DNA from: Sporolactobacillus putidus
GTDB lineage: Bacteria > Bacillota > Bacilli > Bacillales > Sporolactobacillaceae
NCBI RefSeq assembly: GCF_014647035.1
Contig: NZ_BMOK01000002.1
Coordinates: 1-64,000, forward strand
Length of the DNA: 64,000 bases
Direction: 5' to 3'
Of this stretch, positions 7,486 through 16,218 are shown in pieces (positions within the stretch are counted from its first letter, which is position 1; each line of letters begins with the position of its first letter). The notes beneath the pieces are model-generated. The model was not told the origin of the DNA and searched no databases. It saw nothing but the letters and a program-made list of their open reading frames with translations. The position numbers were made by a program, and so were the translations under genes.

Positions 7486-8894
7486 TCCGACAACACCAGC
7501 CTTTGTCCCGGAACCGGAAAGATTTTCGAAGGGTTCAATATATTGTTGGGATCCCACGCTGTCTTGATCCGTTTCATCATGTCCAGCGCCTCAGGCGAAA
7601 ATTCCCAAGGCATGAACGCGCTTTTCATCGTGCCTATGCCATGTTCTCCGGATAAGGTACCTCCCAGGTCGAGCGCCGCGTGAAAGATTGCCTCAATCGC
7701 CTTTTCGACTCTTTCCATCTCTTTCTTGTCCCTTTTGTCGCAGATGATATTCGGGTGGAGGTTGCCGTCGCCCGCGTGACCGAACACAACCAGATCAATC
7801 CGGTATTTCATTTTGATTTCCTGAAGACGCGCGCAGAACTCAGGTATTTTGCTTCGCGGAACCGTTGCATCCTCTGAAATCTTTGTCGGTTTTGTACGGA
7901 CAATGGCCGGTGAGACAAGCTTGCGGGCCTGCCATAACTCGCCGGCCTCCTGATCCGTTTTGGCGACTTTTATCTCCTTTGCGCCAGTGTTCTTCGCTAT
8001 CTCAGCGATTTTCTCCGACTCATCTTTCACGGCGGCAGGATGCCCGTCGAGAGCGACAAGCAGAATCGCCTCGGCGTCCGTCGGCAGTCCGAGAGGTTTG
8101 TAGGCTTCGACTGCCCGAATCGACGCGCCATCCATCATTTCGATTTTGGCCGGTAAAATGCCGGATGTCAGTATTTTGGTCACCATTTTTCCTGAATCGA
8201 TAAAGTGATCGAAAATAATCATCAGCGTCCGGGATGACGGCGGCCTCGGGACAAGACGCAAGGTTGCTTCCGTTATCACGCCTAATGTCCCTTCCGATCC
8301 GACAATCAGCTTTGTCAAATCATAACCGCTGACATTTTTTACGGTACGCCCGCCGGTCCGCATAATTTCTCCCTGCGGTGTTACGACTTCAAGCCCGATT
8401 ACATAATCTTTCGTTACCCCGTACTTCAGGCATCTCGGCCCTCCGGAATTTTCAGCCAGATTTCCTGCAATTGTCGACATCTGCGAACTTCCCGGATCGG
8501 GAGGATACATCAGACCGTACTTTGCCGCCGCTTTGTCGATCTGGGCCGTAACAACACCCGGGGAGACAACGGCAACCAGGTCTTCACTGTCCACGATCAG
8601 CTTCTTATTCCATTGCGAGACATCGAGAACAATTCCTCCCTTTACGGGAAGCGGTCCTCCGCTCAAACTGGATGCCTGCCCCCTGGGCGTTACGGGAATT
8701 TTAAAACGGTTGGCCAATTTTAAAATTCCGGCCGTTTCTTCGGCGGAGTTGACCTGAACCACTAAATCCGGAAGGTAGAATCCGAATGACGCATCATAAC
8801 CATAGCTGACCAGATCTTCTTCACTTGCCAGTACACGGCTTTGATCACGAATGATCATTTTCATTTGTTGAAAAGCGTTTCTTGGAATCGACAT
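7482..8894 (-). CDS. glcD: FAD-linked hydroxy-acid oxidase, GlcD type
   Basis: The 470-residue product has an N-terminal FAD-binding 4 (PCMH) domain with the PRGQASSLSGG pyrophosphate loop near residue 90 and SGYDLTKLIVGSEGTLG near residue 190. The C-terminal domain has the usual VFGHAGDGNLHPN and SGEHGIGTMK motifs that bind FAD and the substrate carboxylate. Known relatives oxidise glycolate or D-lactate to the keto acid; sequence alone does not choose between them. The ATG at 8894 has an AGGGGCGAG site. It is the first gene of a glcD-glcF unit and probably reads on toward the MFS carrier. Confidence 0.9.
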   Translation of the reverse strand: MSIPRNAFQQMKMIIRDQSRVLASEEDLVSYGYDASFGFYLPDLVVQVNSAEETAGILKLANRFKIPVTPRGQASSLSGGPLPVKGGIVLDVSQWNKKLIVDSEDLVAVVSPGVVTAQIDKAAAKYGLMYPPDPGSSQMSTIAGNLAENSGGPRCLKYGVTKDYVIGLEVVTPQGEIMRTGGRTVKNVSGYDLTKLIVGSEGTLGVITEATLRLVPRPPSSRTLMIIFDHFIDSGKMVTKILTSGILPAKIEMMDGASIRAVEAYKPLGLPTDAEAILLVALDGHPAAVKDESEKIAEIAKNTGAKEIKVAKTDQEAGELWQARKLVSPAIVRTKPTKISEDATVPRSKIPEFCARLQEIKMKYRIDLVVFGHAGDGNLHPNIICDKRDKKEMERVEKAIEAIFHAALDLGGTLSGEHGIGTMKSAFMPWEFSPEALDMMKRIKTAWDPNNILNPSKIFPVPGQRLVLSE

Positions 8895-8954
8895 ACACTC
8901 GCCCCTGTCATCATTTGTTTCCGATAATTCGAAAAAGTTTATTCGTGCTATTTT

Positions 8955-8984
8955 ATGATATCGCTTTCATGAATAATGTGTAAA
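8955..8984 (-). promoter_or_regulatory. Candidate promoter of glcD-glcF
   Basis: On the minus strand, TTTACA (8984-8979) and TATCAT (8960-8955) are separated by 18 bases, about 60 bases before the glcD start. The boxes are moderate matches to sigma-A. Confidence 0.45.
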
Positions 8985-9131
8985 GAAAGATGTTTCTTAT
9001 TAAAATCCTGTTCAACTGCATGCCCCCCTATATTTCACGATCAAGAGCCCGAATTCCTTTGCCTCCAAAAAATAAATTTTTCTTAAGTCTTTAATTCTAT
9101 TAAAATAATTCTCTTTTAATGACAAACCCAA

Positions 9132-9208
9132 GTTAAAACCGACTTCCAGACAGTTAGAACCAACTTTACCGTTGTTAGGACCAACTTGAAGCTGGATTGA
9201 ACCAAGTG
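9132..9208. repeat. Four direct repeats in 21-bp phase
   Basis: Fourteen-base units begin at 9132 (GTTAAAACCGACTT), 9153 (GTTAGAACCAACTT), 9174 (GTTAGGACCAACTT) and, degenerate, 9195 (GATTGAACCAAGTG). The starts are exactly 21 bases apart, two helical turns, so a protein would bind all copies on one face. A core of GTT plus 21-base periodicity is the arrangement used by LytTR-type response regulators. The array lies 240-310 bases upstream of glcD. Confidence 0.7.
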
Positions 9209-9492
9209 GTCGGTCAAAGATAGAGCACTGATAGTAGCCGAAAAAGTATCAAAGGGTGCCAAAGTATATAGATAAATTTAGATTCGATATGCGGATTAGA
9301 TTCTGTTATTCAAGTTTGACCGCTGCGCTATTAACGTCTACCGTTTATTGCGCTACCGATATTTTTAAACCATTTTATAAAAATGGAACAATTTCACAGC
9401 GTAGAAATGTGTGTTCATGGCTTCGTTATAAAACAACTTTATTGTCAGTTATCAAGTTCAAGAATTCGTTTGAAGTTGAGCGTCAAAAGGCA

Positions 9493-9521
9493 AAAAAAAA
9501 GAACCATAATCGGTTCTTTTT
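9493..9521 (-). terminator. Terminator of the CBS-domain gene
   Basis: On the minus strand a 10-base stem (AAAAAGAACC with its complement, loop of 6) runs straight into nine T residues. It lies about 80 bases past the CBS gene stop. A-rich flanks make it potentially bidirectional. Confidence 0.75.
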
Positions 9522-9600
9522 CAAGATCTGGTAACACTCCCATTTGCCTGCAGAAAGCCGAGGTGTCCGTCAGATCTGTCGTTGCCGGACTGCGTGAACA

Positions 9601-10065
9601 TTACTTTTGACCGATCGCCAGTTCTCCGAAATAACGGATGATGTTGCTCCGGCTGATCATGCCTACGACATGCCGTTCACTGTCGATGACCGGTAATTTC
9701 TTGAAATGATGATGGGACAGGATTTTCAGAACGGCGTCCAGATCCTTATTCACATAAACAGTCTGGAGATTCTTTTTTTTCATAATCTCTTTTACTTTTT
9801 TGTTTAAAAGATCTTTGATCTTGTCACGTGAGACTTCAACCTCAATGGCTGCGATCATCGTATAAAAATCATAAATAGTCTGCTGTTTCGGCGAGACGGC
9901 ACGAAGAATATCCCCGTCAGTTACAAAGCCGGCCAGCTTATCCTGATCGTCCAGAACGGGTACGCTGCCGATCTTGCATGCAATCAATGTCTTGATCAGC
10001 GATTCAATCGTGTCATTCTCATGCACCGAAATCACATCTTTAATCATCAGATCTTCAACAAGCAC
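9601..10065 (-). CDS. CBS-pair domain protein
   Basis: The product has about 154 residues and two CBS domains. The first begins at MIKDVISVHEND and includes GSVPVLDDQDKLAGFVTDGDILR; the second begins at VKEIMKKKNLQTVYVNKD and includes KLPVIDSERHVVGMISRSNIIR. Together they form one Bateman module that binds an adenine nucleotide. No catalytic domain is attached, so it may sense energy state or regulate a partner. I chose the GTG at 10065, since AGGGGGTG lies 6-7 bases before it; an upstream frame to 10146 encodes sequence without family similarity. It is a single gene with its own terminator. Confidence 0.85.
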   Translation of the reverse strand: MLVEDLMIKDVISVHENDTIESLIKTLIACKIGSVPVLDDQDKLAGFVTDGDILRAVSPKQQTIYDFYTMIAAIEVEVSRDKIKDLLNKKVKEIMKKKNLQTVYVNKDLDAVLKILSHHHFKKLPVIDSERHVVGMISRSNIIRYFGELAIGQK

Positions 10066-10350
10066 CAGCACCACCCCCTGATAGTGTCTGCCCCTTCTAT
10101 ATCCCATTTTACAATAGACCGCTGCAAATGAAAACGTTTTATTCACAACGTTTCTGCTAACAAGAGTTGATCAAAACGATTTTGGATCCCGCGTCTGAAA
10201 TACGTTTCATACACGCCTGAGCCGGCTTCAGGCAATCATTCAAAAGTTGGGAGGGTTGATTAATAAGATGAGCTCAATAAAATTCGAGAAAAGGAATGTC
10301 TGACAATAAAGGCAGGCACCGTAACGTTGAAAACGAAGCGCTCGGTATCT

Positions 10351-10512
10351 TTACTTTTCTTTTTTATCCGCTCTTCCCGACCGTTTCGCAGCCTCGCGAA
10401 GCAAAAATTCAATCTGACCGTTGACACTGCGGAATTCGTCAGCCGACCATCTCTGCAGAATATCATAAAGGTCGTGATCTATTCTCAATAAAAAGCTTTT
10501 TTTCTGTGCCAT
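10351..10512 (-). CDS. Arc-type ribbon-helix-helix DNA-binding protein (53 residues)
   Basis: Reading the minus strand from the ATG at 10512 gives 53 residues. They start MAQKKSFLLRIDHDLYDILQ, with the strand-forming KSFLLRI segment, then helix A up to SADEFRS, and helix B in VNGQIEFLLREAAKRSG. This is the Arc/MetJ-type ribbon-helix-helix layout, with N and Q at the helix-B start as in Arc proteins. It begins 16 bases after the SPFH gene stop, so the two are one unit; this pairing is common in Bacillales. It probably regulates its own operon as a dimer. The gene is short and easily missed because a longer frame overlaps it. Confidence 0.85.
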   Translation of the reverse strand: MAQKKSFLLRIDHDLYDILQRWSADEFRSVNGQIEFLLREAAKRSGRADKKEK

Positions 10513-10528
10513 GTAAAAACCCCATTTA

Positions 10529-11371
10529 TCAATAAAGACTTCCCGTATTTACAACCGGCTGGGTTCCTTTTTCTGAAACGATGGCAACCATCAGATTATT
10601 AACCATACTTACTTTTCTTTCTTCGTCCAGCTCAATCACATGATCCTCTTCGAGACGCTGAATCGCCATCTGAGCCATGCCCACAGCTCCCTCGACAATT
10701 TTCTGCCTGGCAGAAATGATTGCCGCTGCCTGCTGGCGCTGAAGCATCGCCTGTGCCACTTCCGTTGAGTAGGCAAGATGCGTCAGCCTTGTTTCGATGA
10801 CCGCGACTCCGGCAAGAGTAAGCCGATTCTGTAGTTCTTCTTTCAGCAGATCGGAAATTTCTGCTGCATTGCTTCTAAGAGACAGGCCCTTTTCTTCAAA
10901 ATTATCGTAAGGATACTGGGAAGCTATATGGCGAACTGCCGTCTCGCTTTGAATCTCAACGAACTGACTGTAATTATCCACATCAAACAGCGCCTTTGCC
11001 GAATCCACGACTTTAAATACAACAACGGCCGCGATTTCGATCGGATTGCCTTCCACGTCATTGACTTTCAGCTTCTGACTATTGAAGTTGCGGACACGGA
11101 GCGACACCGTCCTTCTTGCGGACAAAGGCACGGTCAGAAAGATCCCATTGTCCTGAACGCTTCCCACATAACGCCCAAAAAAAGTGACGACTTTGGTTTT
11201 GTTCGGGGGAACAACGGTCATGCCGGTCATCAGTGCAAAAGCGGCGAGCCAGAAAAATGCGGCGGCCCAAAGAATAGTCGATACTCCTGCGGCAACCCCC
11301 GCCCCAAGTAAAACAAGTATAGCCAGCAGACCGATGAAACCGTTCATTTTCCAAGCTTTTATTTCTTTCAA
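10529..11371 (-). CDS. SPFH/Band 7 domain membrane protein
   Basis: The 280-residue product has two adjacent hydrophobic segments (about residues 10-30 and 33-50), then an SPFH domain from [18 protein letters not shown] (about residue 53) to about residue 220, and a helical tail with [20 protein letters not shown]. That tail is the oligomerisation helix of stomatin-like proteins. Such proteins assemble into rings that organise membrane microdomains and partner proteases; the partner is unknown here. The TTG start at 11371 has GGAGGGG at 7 bases. A 12-bp palindrome at 11415-11426 lies upstream, a candidate site for the ribbon-helix-helix product of the next gene. Confidence 0.87.
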   Translation of the reverse strand: MKEIKAWKMNGFIGLLAILVLLGAGVAAGVSTILWAAAFFWLAAFALMTGMTVVPPNKTKVVTFFGRYVGSVQDNGIFLTVPLSARRTVSLRVRNFNSQKLKVNDVEGNPIEIAAVVVFKVVDSAKALFDVDNYSQFVEIQSETAVRHIASQYPYDNFEEKGLSLRSNAAEISDLLKEELQNRLTLAGVAVIETRLTHLAYSTEVAQAMLQRQQAAAIISARQKIVEGAVGMAQMAIQRLEEDHVIELDEERKVSMVNNLMVAIVSEKGTQPVVNTGSLY

Positions 11372-11553
11372 AACAAACCCCTCCTTTATATTTTATATAT
11401 TATCTTTATATTAATATGATATCATAATTTCCTGTTTTTTACTATTTTCTTCTGTTAGTCATTTTTAAAGAACAACGATTTCTTTATTCATGAAGGAAGT
11501 TCAGGGAAGATCGGAAACAGTCTGAAAAGGACCGATCGTGGCGAGATCACTCT

Positions 11554-11585
11554 AAAAAAAAACGCCCGGGAAAATGAGCGTTTTT
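11554..11585 (-). terminator. Terminator after spoVS
   Basis: Eight-base arms (AAAAACGC at 11558-11565 and its complement at 11578-11585) enclose 12 bases. On the minus strand the stem is followed by a run of T. It lies about 80 bases past the spoVS stop and closes the conserved rny-ymdB-spoVS region. Confidence 0.7.
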
Positions 11586-11665
11586 AATGAAGTCATTTAG
11601 TTTGTCACTTTTATGTCACTCGCAAAAATAAATCACTTGAAAATCTCTTAACGCCATTGGTTTTT

Positions 11666-11926
11666 TCACCTGGGCTCGACAATCAGCTTGATTGCAGTCC
11701 GTTCTTCACCGTCGATTATAATATCCGTAAAAGCAGGAATACAGATCAAATCGAGTCCGCTTGGAGCGACAAATCCCCTGGCAATCGCAACAGCCTTGAC
11801 TGCCTGATTGAGAGCGCCCGCTCCGATCGCCTGAATTTCTGCCGTTTTTTGTTCCCTCATCGCGTGGGCAAGGGCACCGGCAACAGAGTTGGGTATAGAT
11901 TTTGCTGAAACTTTTAACACATCCAT
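11666..11926 (-). CDS. spoVS: Stage V sporulation protein S
   Basis: The 86-residue product is nearly identical in layout to B. subtilis SpoVS: VLKVSAKS start, AEIQAIGAGALNQAVKAVAIARGF in the middle, and CIPAFTDI...ERTAIKLIVEPR at the end. It is a small Alba-like protein that affects septation and the progress of sporulation and may bind nucleic acid. The ATG at 11926 follows an AAGGAG site at longer than usual spacing (12 bases). A sigma-H type promoter lies 43-71 bases upstream. Placement after rny and ymdB matches B. subtilis; the tdh-kbl genes that follow there are absent. Confidence 0.96.
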   Translation of the reverse strand: MDVLKVSAKSIPNSVAGALAHAMREQKTAEIQAIGAGALNQAVKAVAIARGFVAPSGLDLICIPAFTDIIIDGEERTAIKLIVEPR

Positions 11927-11968
11927 TTCCGTTTGTCATCTCCTTATGAGGATTGCCCATAATTTACT

Positions 11969-11997
11969 ATATTCCCCTTAAGGATGACTATTCCTGC
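11969..11997 (-). promoter_or_regulatory. Sigma-H type promoter of spoVS
   Basis: On the minus strand GCAGGAATA (11997-11989) and GGGGAATAT (11977-11969) are 11 bases apart. They fit the sigma-H consensus boxes (RnAGGAwww and RnnGAATww). B. subtilis spoVS is known to depend on sigma-H, which supports the call. The -10 is 43 bases before the start codon. Confidence 0.7.
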
Positions 11998-12041
11998 CAT
12001 TTATCCGGTTTCCGTATTGTATCCGGCCGTGAATGCCGCGC

Positions 12042-12836
12042 TCACTCAAAAAAAGGGTGGTCATCGTTAATCAGCCGGCGCTCTATATGTTTTGCTTTCC
12101 CGGTTTGCCCATCAATATCGATAATGACCGCGCTCAGCTGGCCCGAACCTTCTTCGCTCTCAAAGCGAACCGGCATCGAAGTGAGGAATCTTCTGGTTAC
12201 CGCCGCCCGCTCCACTCCGATAATGCCGTTATACGGCCCTGTCATTCCGACATCGGATAAGTAAGCGGTGCCGCCCGGAAAAATTCGTTCATCCGCAGTC
12301 TGGACATGAGTGTGTGTCCCGATCACAGCCGAAACACGTCCGTCAAGATACCGGCCCATAGCCAGTTTTTCACTTGTCGTCTCCGCGTGAATATCCACAA
12401 AAATAATCGGCGTTTTTTCCCGCGCTTCAGAAACGAGCCGATCGGCCGTCCGAAACGGATCATCAATTGCAGGTAGAAAGACGCGCCCCTGAATATTGAT
12501 CACTGCAACGTGAATTTTATTGACCGGAAACATTTGCAGGCCCTTGCCGGGCGTCCCTTCAGGAAAATTTGCCGGACGGACGATCTGTTTTGCGTCGTCA
12601 ATAAACTCGAAAATTTCACGGTTATCCCATGTATGGTTGCCCATTGTGATCATGTCTGCACCGAGTTCCGTCAACCGGTTGTATATTTTTTTTGTAATGC
12701 CCTTTCCATGGGCAGCATTTTCCGCATTGATAATCGTCACAGTTGGGTGATAAAAGTCCTTCAGTCTGGGAAGATACTGTTCGACCATTTCACGTCCTGT
12801 CTTTCCGTAGACGTCTCCGATAAATAATAATCTCAT
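12042..12836 (-). CDS. ymdB: YmdB-type metallophosphoesterase (cyclic-nucleotide phosphodiesterase)
   Basis: The product is 264 residues, exactly the usual length. It starts MRLLFIGDVYGKTGR, giving metal ligand Asp8, and has NAENAAHGKG near residue 40, MGNHTWDN near residue 66, DIHAETTSEK near residue 150 and GTHTHVQTAD near residue 175, which together form the dinuclear metal site. Relatives hydrolyse 2',3'-cyclic nucleotides (and 3',5'-cAMP) and influence biofilm or sporulation decisions. Chosen start is the ATG at 12836; the in-frame extension to 12998 runs through the rny terminator and is not coding. It lies between rny and spoVS as in B. subtilis. Confidence 0.93.
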   Translation of the reverse strand: MRLLFIGDVYGKTGREMVEQYLPRLKDFYHPTVTIINAENAAHGKGITKKIYNRLTELGADMITMGNHTWDNREIFEFIDDAKQIVRPANFPEGTPGKGLQMFPVNKIHVAVINIQGRVFLPAIDDPFRTADRLVSEAREKTPIIFVDIHAETTSEKLAMGRYLDGRVSAVIGTHTHVQTADERIFPGGTAYLSDVGMTGPYNGIIGVERAAVTRRFLTSMPVRFESEEGSGQLSAVIIDIDGQTGKAKHIERRLINDDHPFFE

Positions 12837-12960
12837 ATGACTCGCTCTTTTCTTTTTAACTGATCGGTTCGCGCGATGCTCAAAAACTGTCACAGCCTGA
12901 CCAAAACCGATCGGCACAAGTTTCCTAAGGTGTCTCGAAGCTAACGGAGCAGAGTTGAAT

Positions 12961-12989
12961 AAAAAAAGCGGCTGATCGCCGCTTTTTTT
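12961..12989 (-). terminator. Terminator of rny
   Basis: On the minus strand a GCGGCGATCAGCCGC stem-loop is flanked by seven A and seven T residues. The A-side arm includes the rny stop codon. It separates rny from ymdB, so ymdB expression relies on read-through or its own promoter. Confidence 0.9.
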
Positions 12990-14550
12990 ATTTTGCATAC
13001 TCTACTGCCCGCGTCTCGCGAATCACAGTGACCTTGATATTCCCCGGATAATCGAGCTCGTTCTCAATTTTCTTGGTTATATCATGCGCCAGTTGATAGG
13101 ATTTTGCGTCATCAATAATATCCGGCTGAACGATAATGCGAATCTCGCGTCCCGCCTGTATTGCATACGACTTTTCAACGCCTTCAAAGGACTCGGATAT
13201 TTCCTCAAGTTTTTCCAGACGATGAATGTACGTTTCCAGTGTCTCGCGCCGGGCTCCCGGCCTTGCCGCCGACAGCGCATCAGCTGCTGCGACCAGAATG
13301 GATATTACAGATGTAGCTTCCGTATCTCCGTGATGAGAAGCAATGCTGTTAATTACAGTAGGGTGTTCTTTATATTTTGTTGCCAGTTCTACACCGATCT
13401 CGACATGACTTCCCTCAACTTCATGATCGATCGCTTTTCCAATGTCATGAAGCAACCCTGCGCGCCTTGCCAGTGTCTCGTCTTCGCCGAGCTCTGCGGC
13501 CATCATGCCGCACAGGAAAGCAACTTCCACAGAGTGCTTGAGGACATTCTGGCCGTAACTTGTTCTGAAATGCAGGCGGCCCAAAATCTTGATCAGATCC
13601 GGATGCAGACTGTGTATACCAACCTCAAACGTCGTCTGTTCACCGTAATCCCGGATTTTCTCATCCACTTCATGGCGCGCTTTTTCAACCATTTCTTCAA
13701 TACGCGCAGGATGAATCCGTCCGTCCTGAACAAGCTTTTCCAGTGCAATTCTCGCGACTTCACGCCGAATCGGATCAAATCCGGACAGGATTACAGCTTC
13801 GGGCGTATCATCGATAATCAAATCGATCCCTGTCAATGTTTCGAGTGTACGGATATTCCGACCTTCCCTTCCGATAATCCGTCCCTTCATTTCATCATTG
13901 GGCAGATTGACAACGGATACGGTCGTCTCGGCAACATGATCCGCCGCACAGCGCTGAATCGCCAGAGAAAGAATGCTTTTCGCCTTCTTTTCAGCCTCTT
14001 CCCTCGCCCGGGTCTCAATATCCTTGGCAATTTGGGAAGCCTCATGAACCGTTTCCTGTCTGACCTGATTCAGGATCAGCTCTTTTGCTTCTTCGTTCGT
14101 AAATCCGGAAATGCGTTCTAACTCTGACTGCTGTTTTTGCAGCAATTCCTCCACTTTGCTCTCCATCTCTTCAATTTGTCGATGTTTCTTGCTAAGTGTT
14201 TCCTCCCTTTTTTCCAATGAACTTTCCTTATTATCAAGAGATTCGCTTTTTCGATCCAGCAGATCCTCTTTCTGTACCAGGCGATTTTCCTGCCTTTGAA
14301 GTTCATTTCTGCGTTCCCGGGCTTCGCTTTCAGCTTGAGACCTGAAGGTATGAATTTCATCCCTTGCTTCAAGGAGCGCTTCTTTCTTCAGCGCTTCCGC
14401 ATCACGATGTGCTTCTTCAATGATCTGATGTGCTGCGGTCTCCGCGGAAGCAATTTTCGCCTCAGCAATTTTTTTTCGGATCGTGTACCCAACAAATAGA
14501 CAAACTACAGAGACAAGCGCAATGGAGATGATTGTAACAAAACTAGTCAT
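12988..14550 (-). CDS. rny: Ribonuclease Y
   Basis: The 520-residue product equals the B. subtilis RNase Y length. An N-terminal transmembrane helix (about residues 3-23) is followed by a long charged coiled coil to about residue 200, a KH domain with the [16 protein letters not shown]-binding loop, and an HD domain with [15 protein letters not shown] near residue 365. The HD pair binds the metals that cut single-stranded RNA. The protein is the main membrane endonuclease that starts mRNA decay. The ATG at 14550 has a perfect AAGGAGGTG site; the frame extends 15 codons further but without one. A strong promoter sits about 260 bases upstream. Confidence 0.97.
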   Translation of the reverse strand: MTSFVTIISIALVSVVCLFVGYTIRKKIAEAKIASAETAAHQIIEEAHRDAEALKKEALLEARDEIHTFRSQAESEARERRNELQRQENRLVQKEDLLDRKSESLDNKESSLEKREETLSKKHRQIEEMESKVEELLQKQQSELERISGFTNEEAKELILNQVRQETVHEASQIAKDIETRAREEAEKKAKSILSLAIQRCAADHVAETTVSVVNLPNDEMKGRIIGREGRNIRTLETLTGIDLIIDDTPEAVILSGFDPIRREVARIALEKLVQDGRIHPARIEEMVEKARHEVDEKIRDYGEQTTFEVGIHSLHPDLIKILGRLHFRTSYGQNVLKHSVEVAFLCGMMAAELGEDETLARRAGLLHDIGKAIDHEVEGSHVEIGVELATKYKEHPTVINSIASHHGDTEATSVISILVAAADALSAARPGARRETLETYIHRLEKLEEISESFEGVEKSYAIQAGREIRIIVQPDIIDDAKSYQLAHDITKKIENELDYPGNIKVTVIRETRAVEYAK

Positions 14551-15043
14551 CTTTTCACCTCCTTGCCTTCCCATATCGTCAAGAAGTCCAATCATTCACT
14601 TTTACTTTTGAATGAGCTTAGCAAAGGAACAATATAAGAAACCGGAAAAAATCATCGCGGTTTTGTTTCTTTTTTGCGAAGAAGAGCGTTCTCCGGACAC
14701 AATGAAACGATCCGCTGATCCCTGATATTCTTAACCGCCGCTTTTTAAGCACATACTTTTAGAAAAGTTTACATATTCACAAATCAATAACATGGATGTT
14801 ACAGTTTCATTTTATAGTCGAGATTTTGGGTTGTCAACCTTGCGCAAAATAACGAAAGCAATAAATGGATTGCAGACTAATTTTCACTAATTTTCTGTAA
14901 TTTGTTTTTAAAAAAAATGACTGCGCTGTCTCAGGGAACGAACGTGACAATTGTTGTGTCCACCCGTCATCCAGCACAATCAGTCTTTTACACAGTGCAT
15001 CGTTTTCAAAGGGTCACTGCCTGTCCGCAAGTTTTCGGAAGGC
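14551..15043. other. 493-base gap between recA and rny, including a long rny leader
   Basis: No gene is visible. The segment contains the rny promoter at 14809-14837, implying a leader of about 250 bases, and AT-rich sequence between 14740 and 14920. No clear Rho-independent terminator for recA was recognised. Whether the leader folds into a control element needs structure prediction. Confidence 0.5.
14809..14837 (-). promoter_or_regulatory. Sigma-A promoter of rny
   Basis: On the minus strand the -35 is a perfect TTGACA (14837-14832) and the -10 is TAAAAT (14814-14809), 17 bases apart. It points to rny, whose start codon is about 255 bases downstream. Confidence 0.75.
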
Positions 15044-16102
15044 TTAATTCAATTCCTTGCCCGCAGGCTGTTCCGCATCTTCAGAGACCGTCTCATCGTC
15101 AGCGGCATCATCCAGATGATAATGGGCACGAATTTGTTTCTTGATCTCGTCCTTGATCGGTTCATTTTCTTTTAAAAACAGTTTTGCATTTTCACGACCC
15201 TGGCCGAGACGCTCTTTATTGTATGAATACCAGGCGCCGCTTTTCTCAACGATATCAAGCTCCGCGCCGATATCGAGAATTTCTCCCTCCTGAGAAATTC
15301 CCTGGCCGTACATGATATCGACCTCCGCCTGCTTGAACGGGGGAGCAACCTTGTTCTTCACCACTTTAATTCTTGCACGGTTCCCGACAATGTCATTGCC
15401 GACCTTGAGTGCTTCTGCACGGCGCACTTCAAGACGGACCGACGCGTAAAATTTCAGTGCCCGTCCGCCCGGTGTGGTTTCCGGATTGCCGAACATCACA
15501 CCGACCTTCTCGCGAATCTGATTGATGAAAATGGCTGTTGTCTTTGATTTGCTGATCGCACCGGACAGTTTTCGCAAAGCCTGCGACATCAGCCGGGCCT
15601 GCAGCCCGACGTGCGCATCACCCATTTCTCCTTCAATTTCCGCCTTGGGAACAAGCGCTGCAACGGAGTCGATGACAATGATATCGATTGCACCGCTCCG
15701 GACCAAGGCTTCGCAAATTTCAAGCGCCTGTTCGCCGGTGTCCGGCTGCGACAGAAGCAGTTCATCGATGTTTACACCGAGATGTTCCGCATATATGGGA
15801 TCCAGCGCGTGCTCGGCATCAATAAAAGCCGCCTGACCGCCGCCTTTCTGGGCCTCGGCAATCGCGTGGAGCGCCACTGTTGTTTTTCCTGAAGACTCAG
15901 GACCGTAAATTTCAATAATACGGCCGCGCGGGTAGCCGCCGACCCCCATCGCAATATCCAGGGCCAGCGAACCGCTCGATACCGTGGAAACACGCTGTTC
16001 CGGCTGTTCTCCCAGCCTCATAATCGAACCTTTGCCAAACTGTTTTTCAATCTGACGCAGGGCATTGTCAAGTGCCGCTTTTCTCTCGTTCTTTTCAGCC
16101 AT
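15044..16102 (-). CDS. recA: Recombinase A
   Basis: The 352-residue product is a complete RecA. The Walker A loop GPESSGKTT is near residue 65, the Walker B strand [12 protein letters not shown] near residue 140, the L2 DNA-binding loop region [20 protein letters not shown] near residue 195, and an acidic C-terminal tail is present. It forms filaments on single-stranded DNA, performs strand exchange and triggers LexA self-cleavage. The ATG at 16102 has AAGGAG. A promoter with an overlapping LexA-like box lies directly upstream. Gene order cinA-recA-rny matches B. subtilis. Confidence 0.98.
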   Translation of the reverse strand: MAEKNERKAALDNALRQIEKQFGKGSIMRLGEQPEQRVSTVSSGSLALDIAMGVGGYPRGRIIEIYGPESSGKTTVALHAIAEAQKGGGQAAFIDAEHALDPIYAEHLGVNIDELLLSQPDTGEQALEICEALVRSGAIDIIVIDSVAALVPKAEIEGEMGDAHVGLQARLMSQALRKLSGAISKSKTTAIFINQIREKVGVMFGNPETTPGGRALKFYASVRLEVRRAEALKVGNDIVGNRARIKVVKNKVAPPFKQAEVDIMYGQGISQEGEILDIGAELDIVEKSGAWYSYNKERLGQGRENAKLFLKENEPIKDEIKKQIRAHYHLDDAADDETVSEDAEQPAGKELN

Positions 16103-16134
16103 TTTCGATTCATCTCCTTAGACATCCTTTTATC

Positions 16135-16163
16135 ATCATAACCTTTTTCCGAAAACAGCACAA
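16135..16163 (-). promoter_or_regulatory. Promoter of recA
   Basis: On the minus strand TTGTGC (16163-16158) and TATGAT (16140-16135) are 17 bases apart, with the start codon 33 bases past the -10. The -35 box lies inside the LexA-like site. Confidence 0.65.
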
Positions 16164-16170
16164 GTGTTCT
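16157..16170 (-). promoter_or_regulatory. LexA/SOS box candidate at recA
   Basis: The minus strand reads AGAACACTTGTGCT, against the Gram-positive SOS consensus CGAACN4GTTCG. Three of ten fixed positions differ. Its position over the -35 box of recA is the expected one. Confidence 0.55.
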
Positions 16171-16218
16171 GGGAATATTTATTCGCATCCATTTGCCTGT
16201 CCTTTATCTGTGCGGATT

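Larger units (their letters stand above)
8895..9600. other. 706-base regulatory gap upstream of glcD
   Basis: No believable gene is present; the short frame at 9256-9534 has a composition and lack of ribosome site that mark it as chance. The gap holds a promoter-like pair close to glcD, four phased direct repeats at 9132-9208, and the terminator of the CBS gene at 9493-9521. Its length and repeats suggest complex control of glcD-glcF. Confidence 0.5.

Noticed and set aside
9256-9534. 92-residue plus-strand frame in the glcD upstream gap
   Set aside because: No ribosome site, no recognisable domain, ends in the CBS terminator; chance frame.
10214-10232. Hairpin GCCTGA/TCAGGC after the ribbon-helix-helix gene
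   Set aside because: Six-base stem without a T-tract; not enough for a terminator call.
10260-10466. 68-residue minus-strand frame
   Set aside because: It overlaps the well supported 53-residue ribbon-helix-helix gene in another frame and has no similarity or ribosome site.
13084-14121. 345-residue plus-strand frame
   Set aside because: Antisense shadow of rny; the rny protein is full length and conserved.
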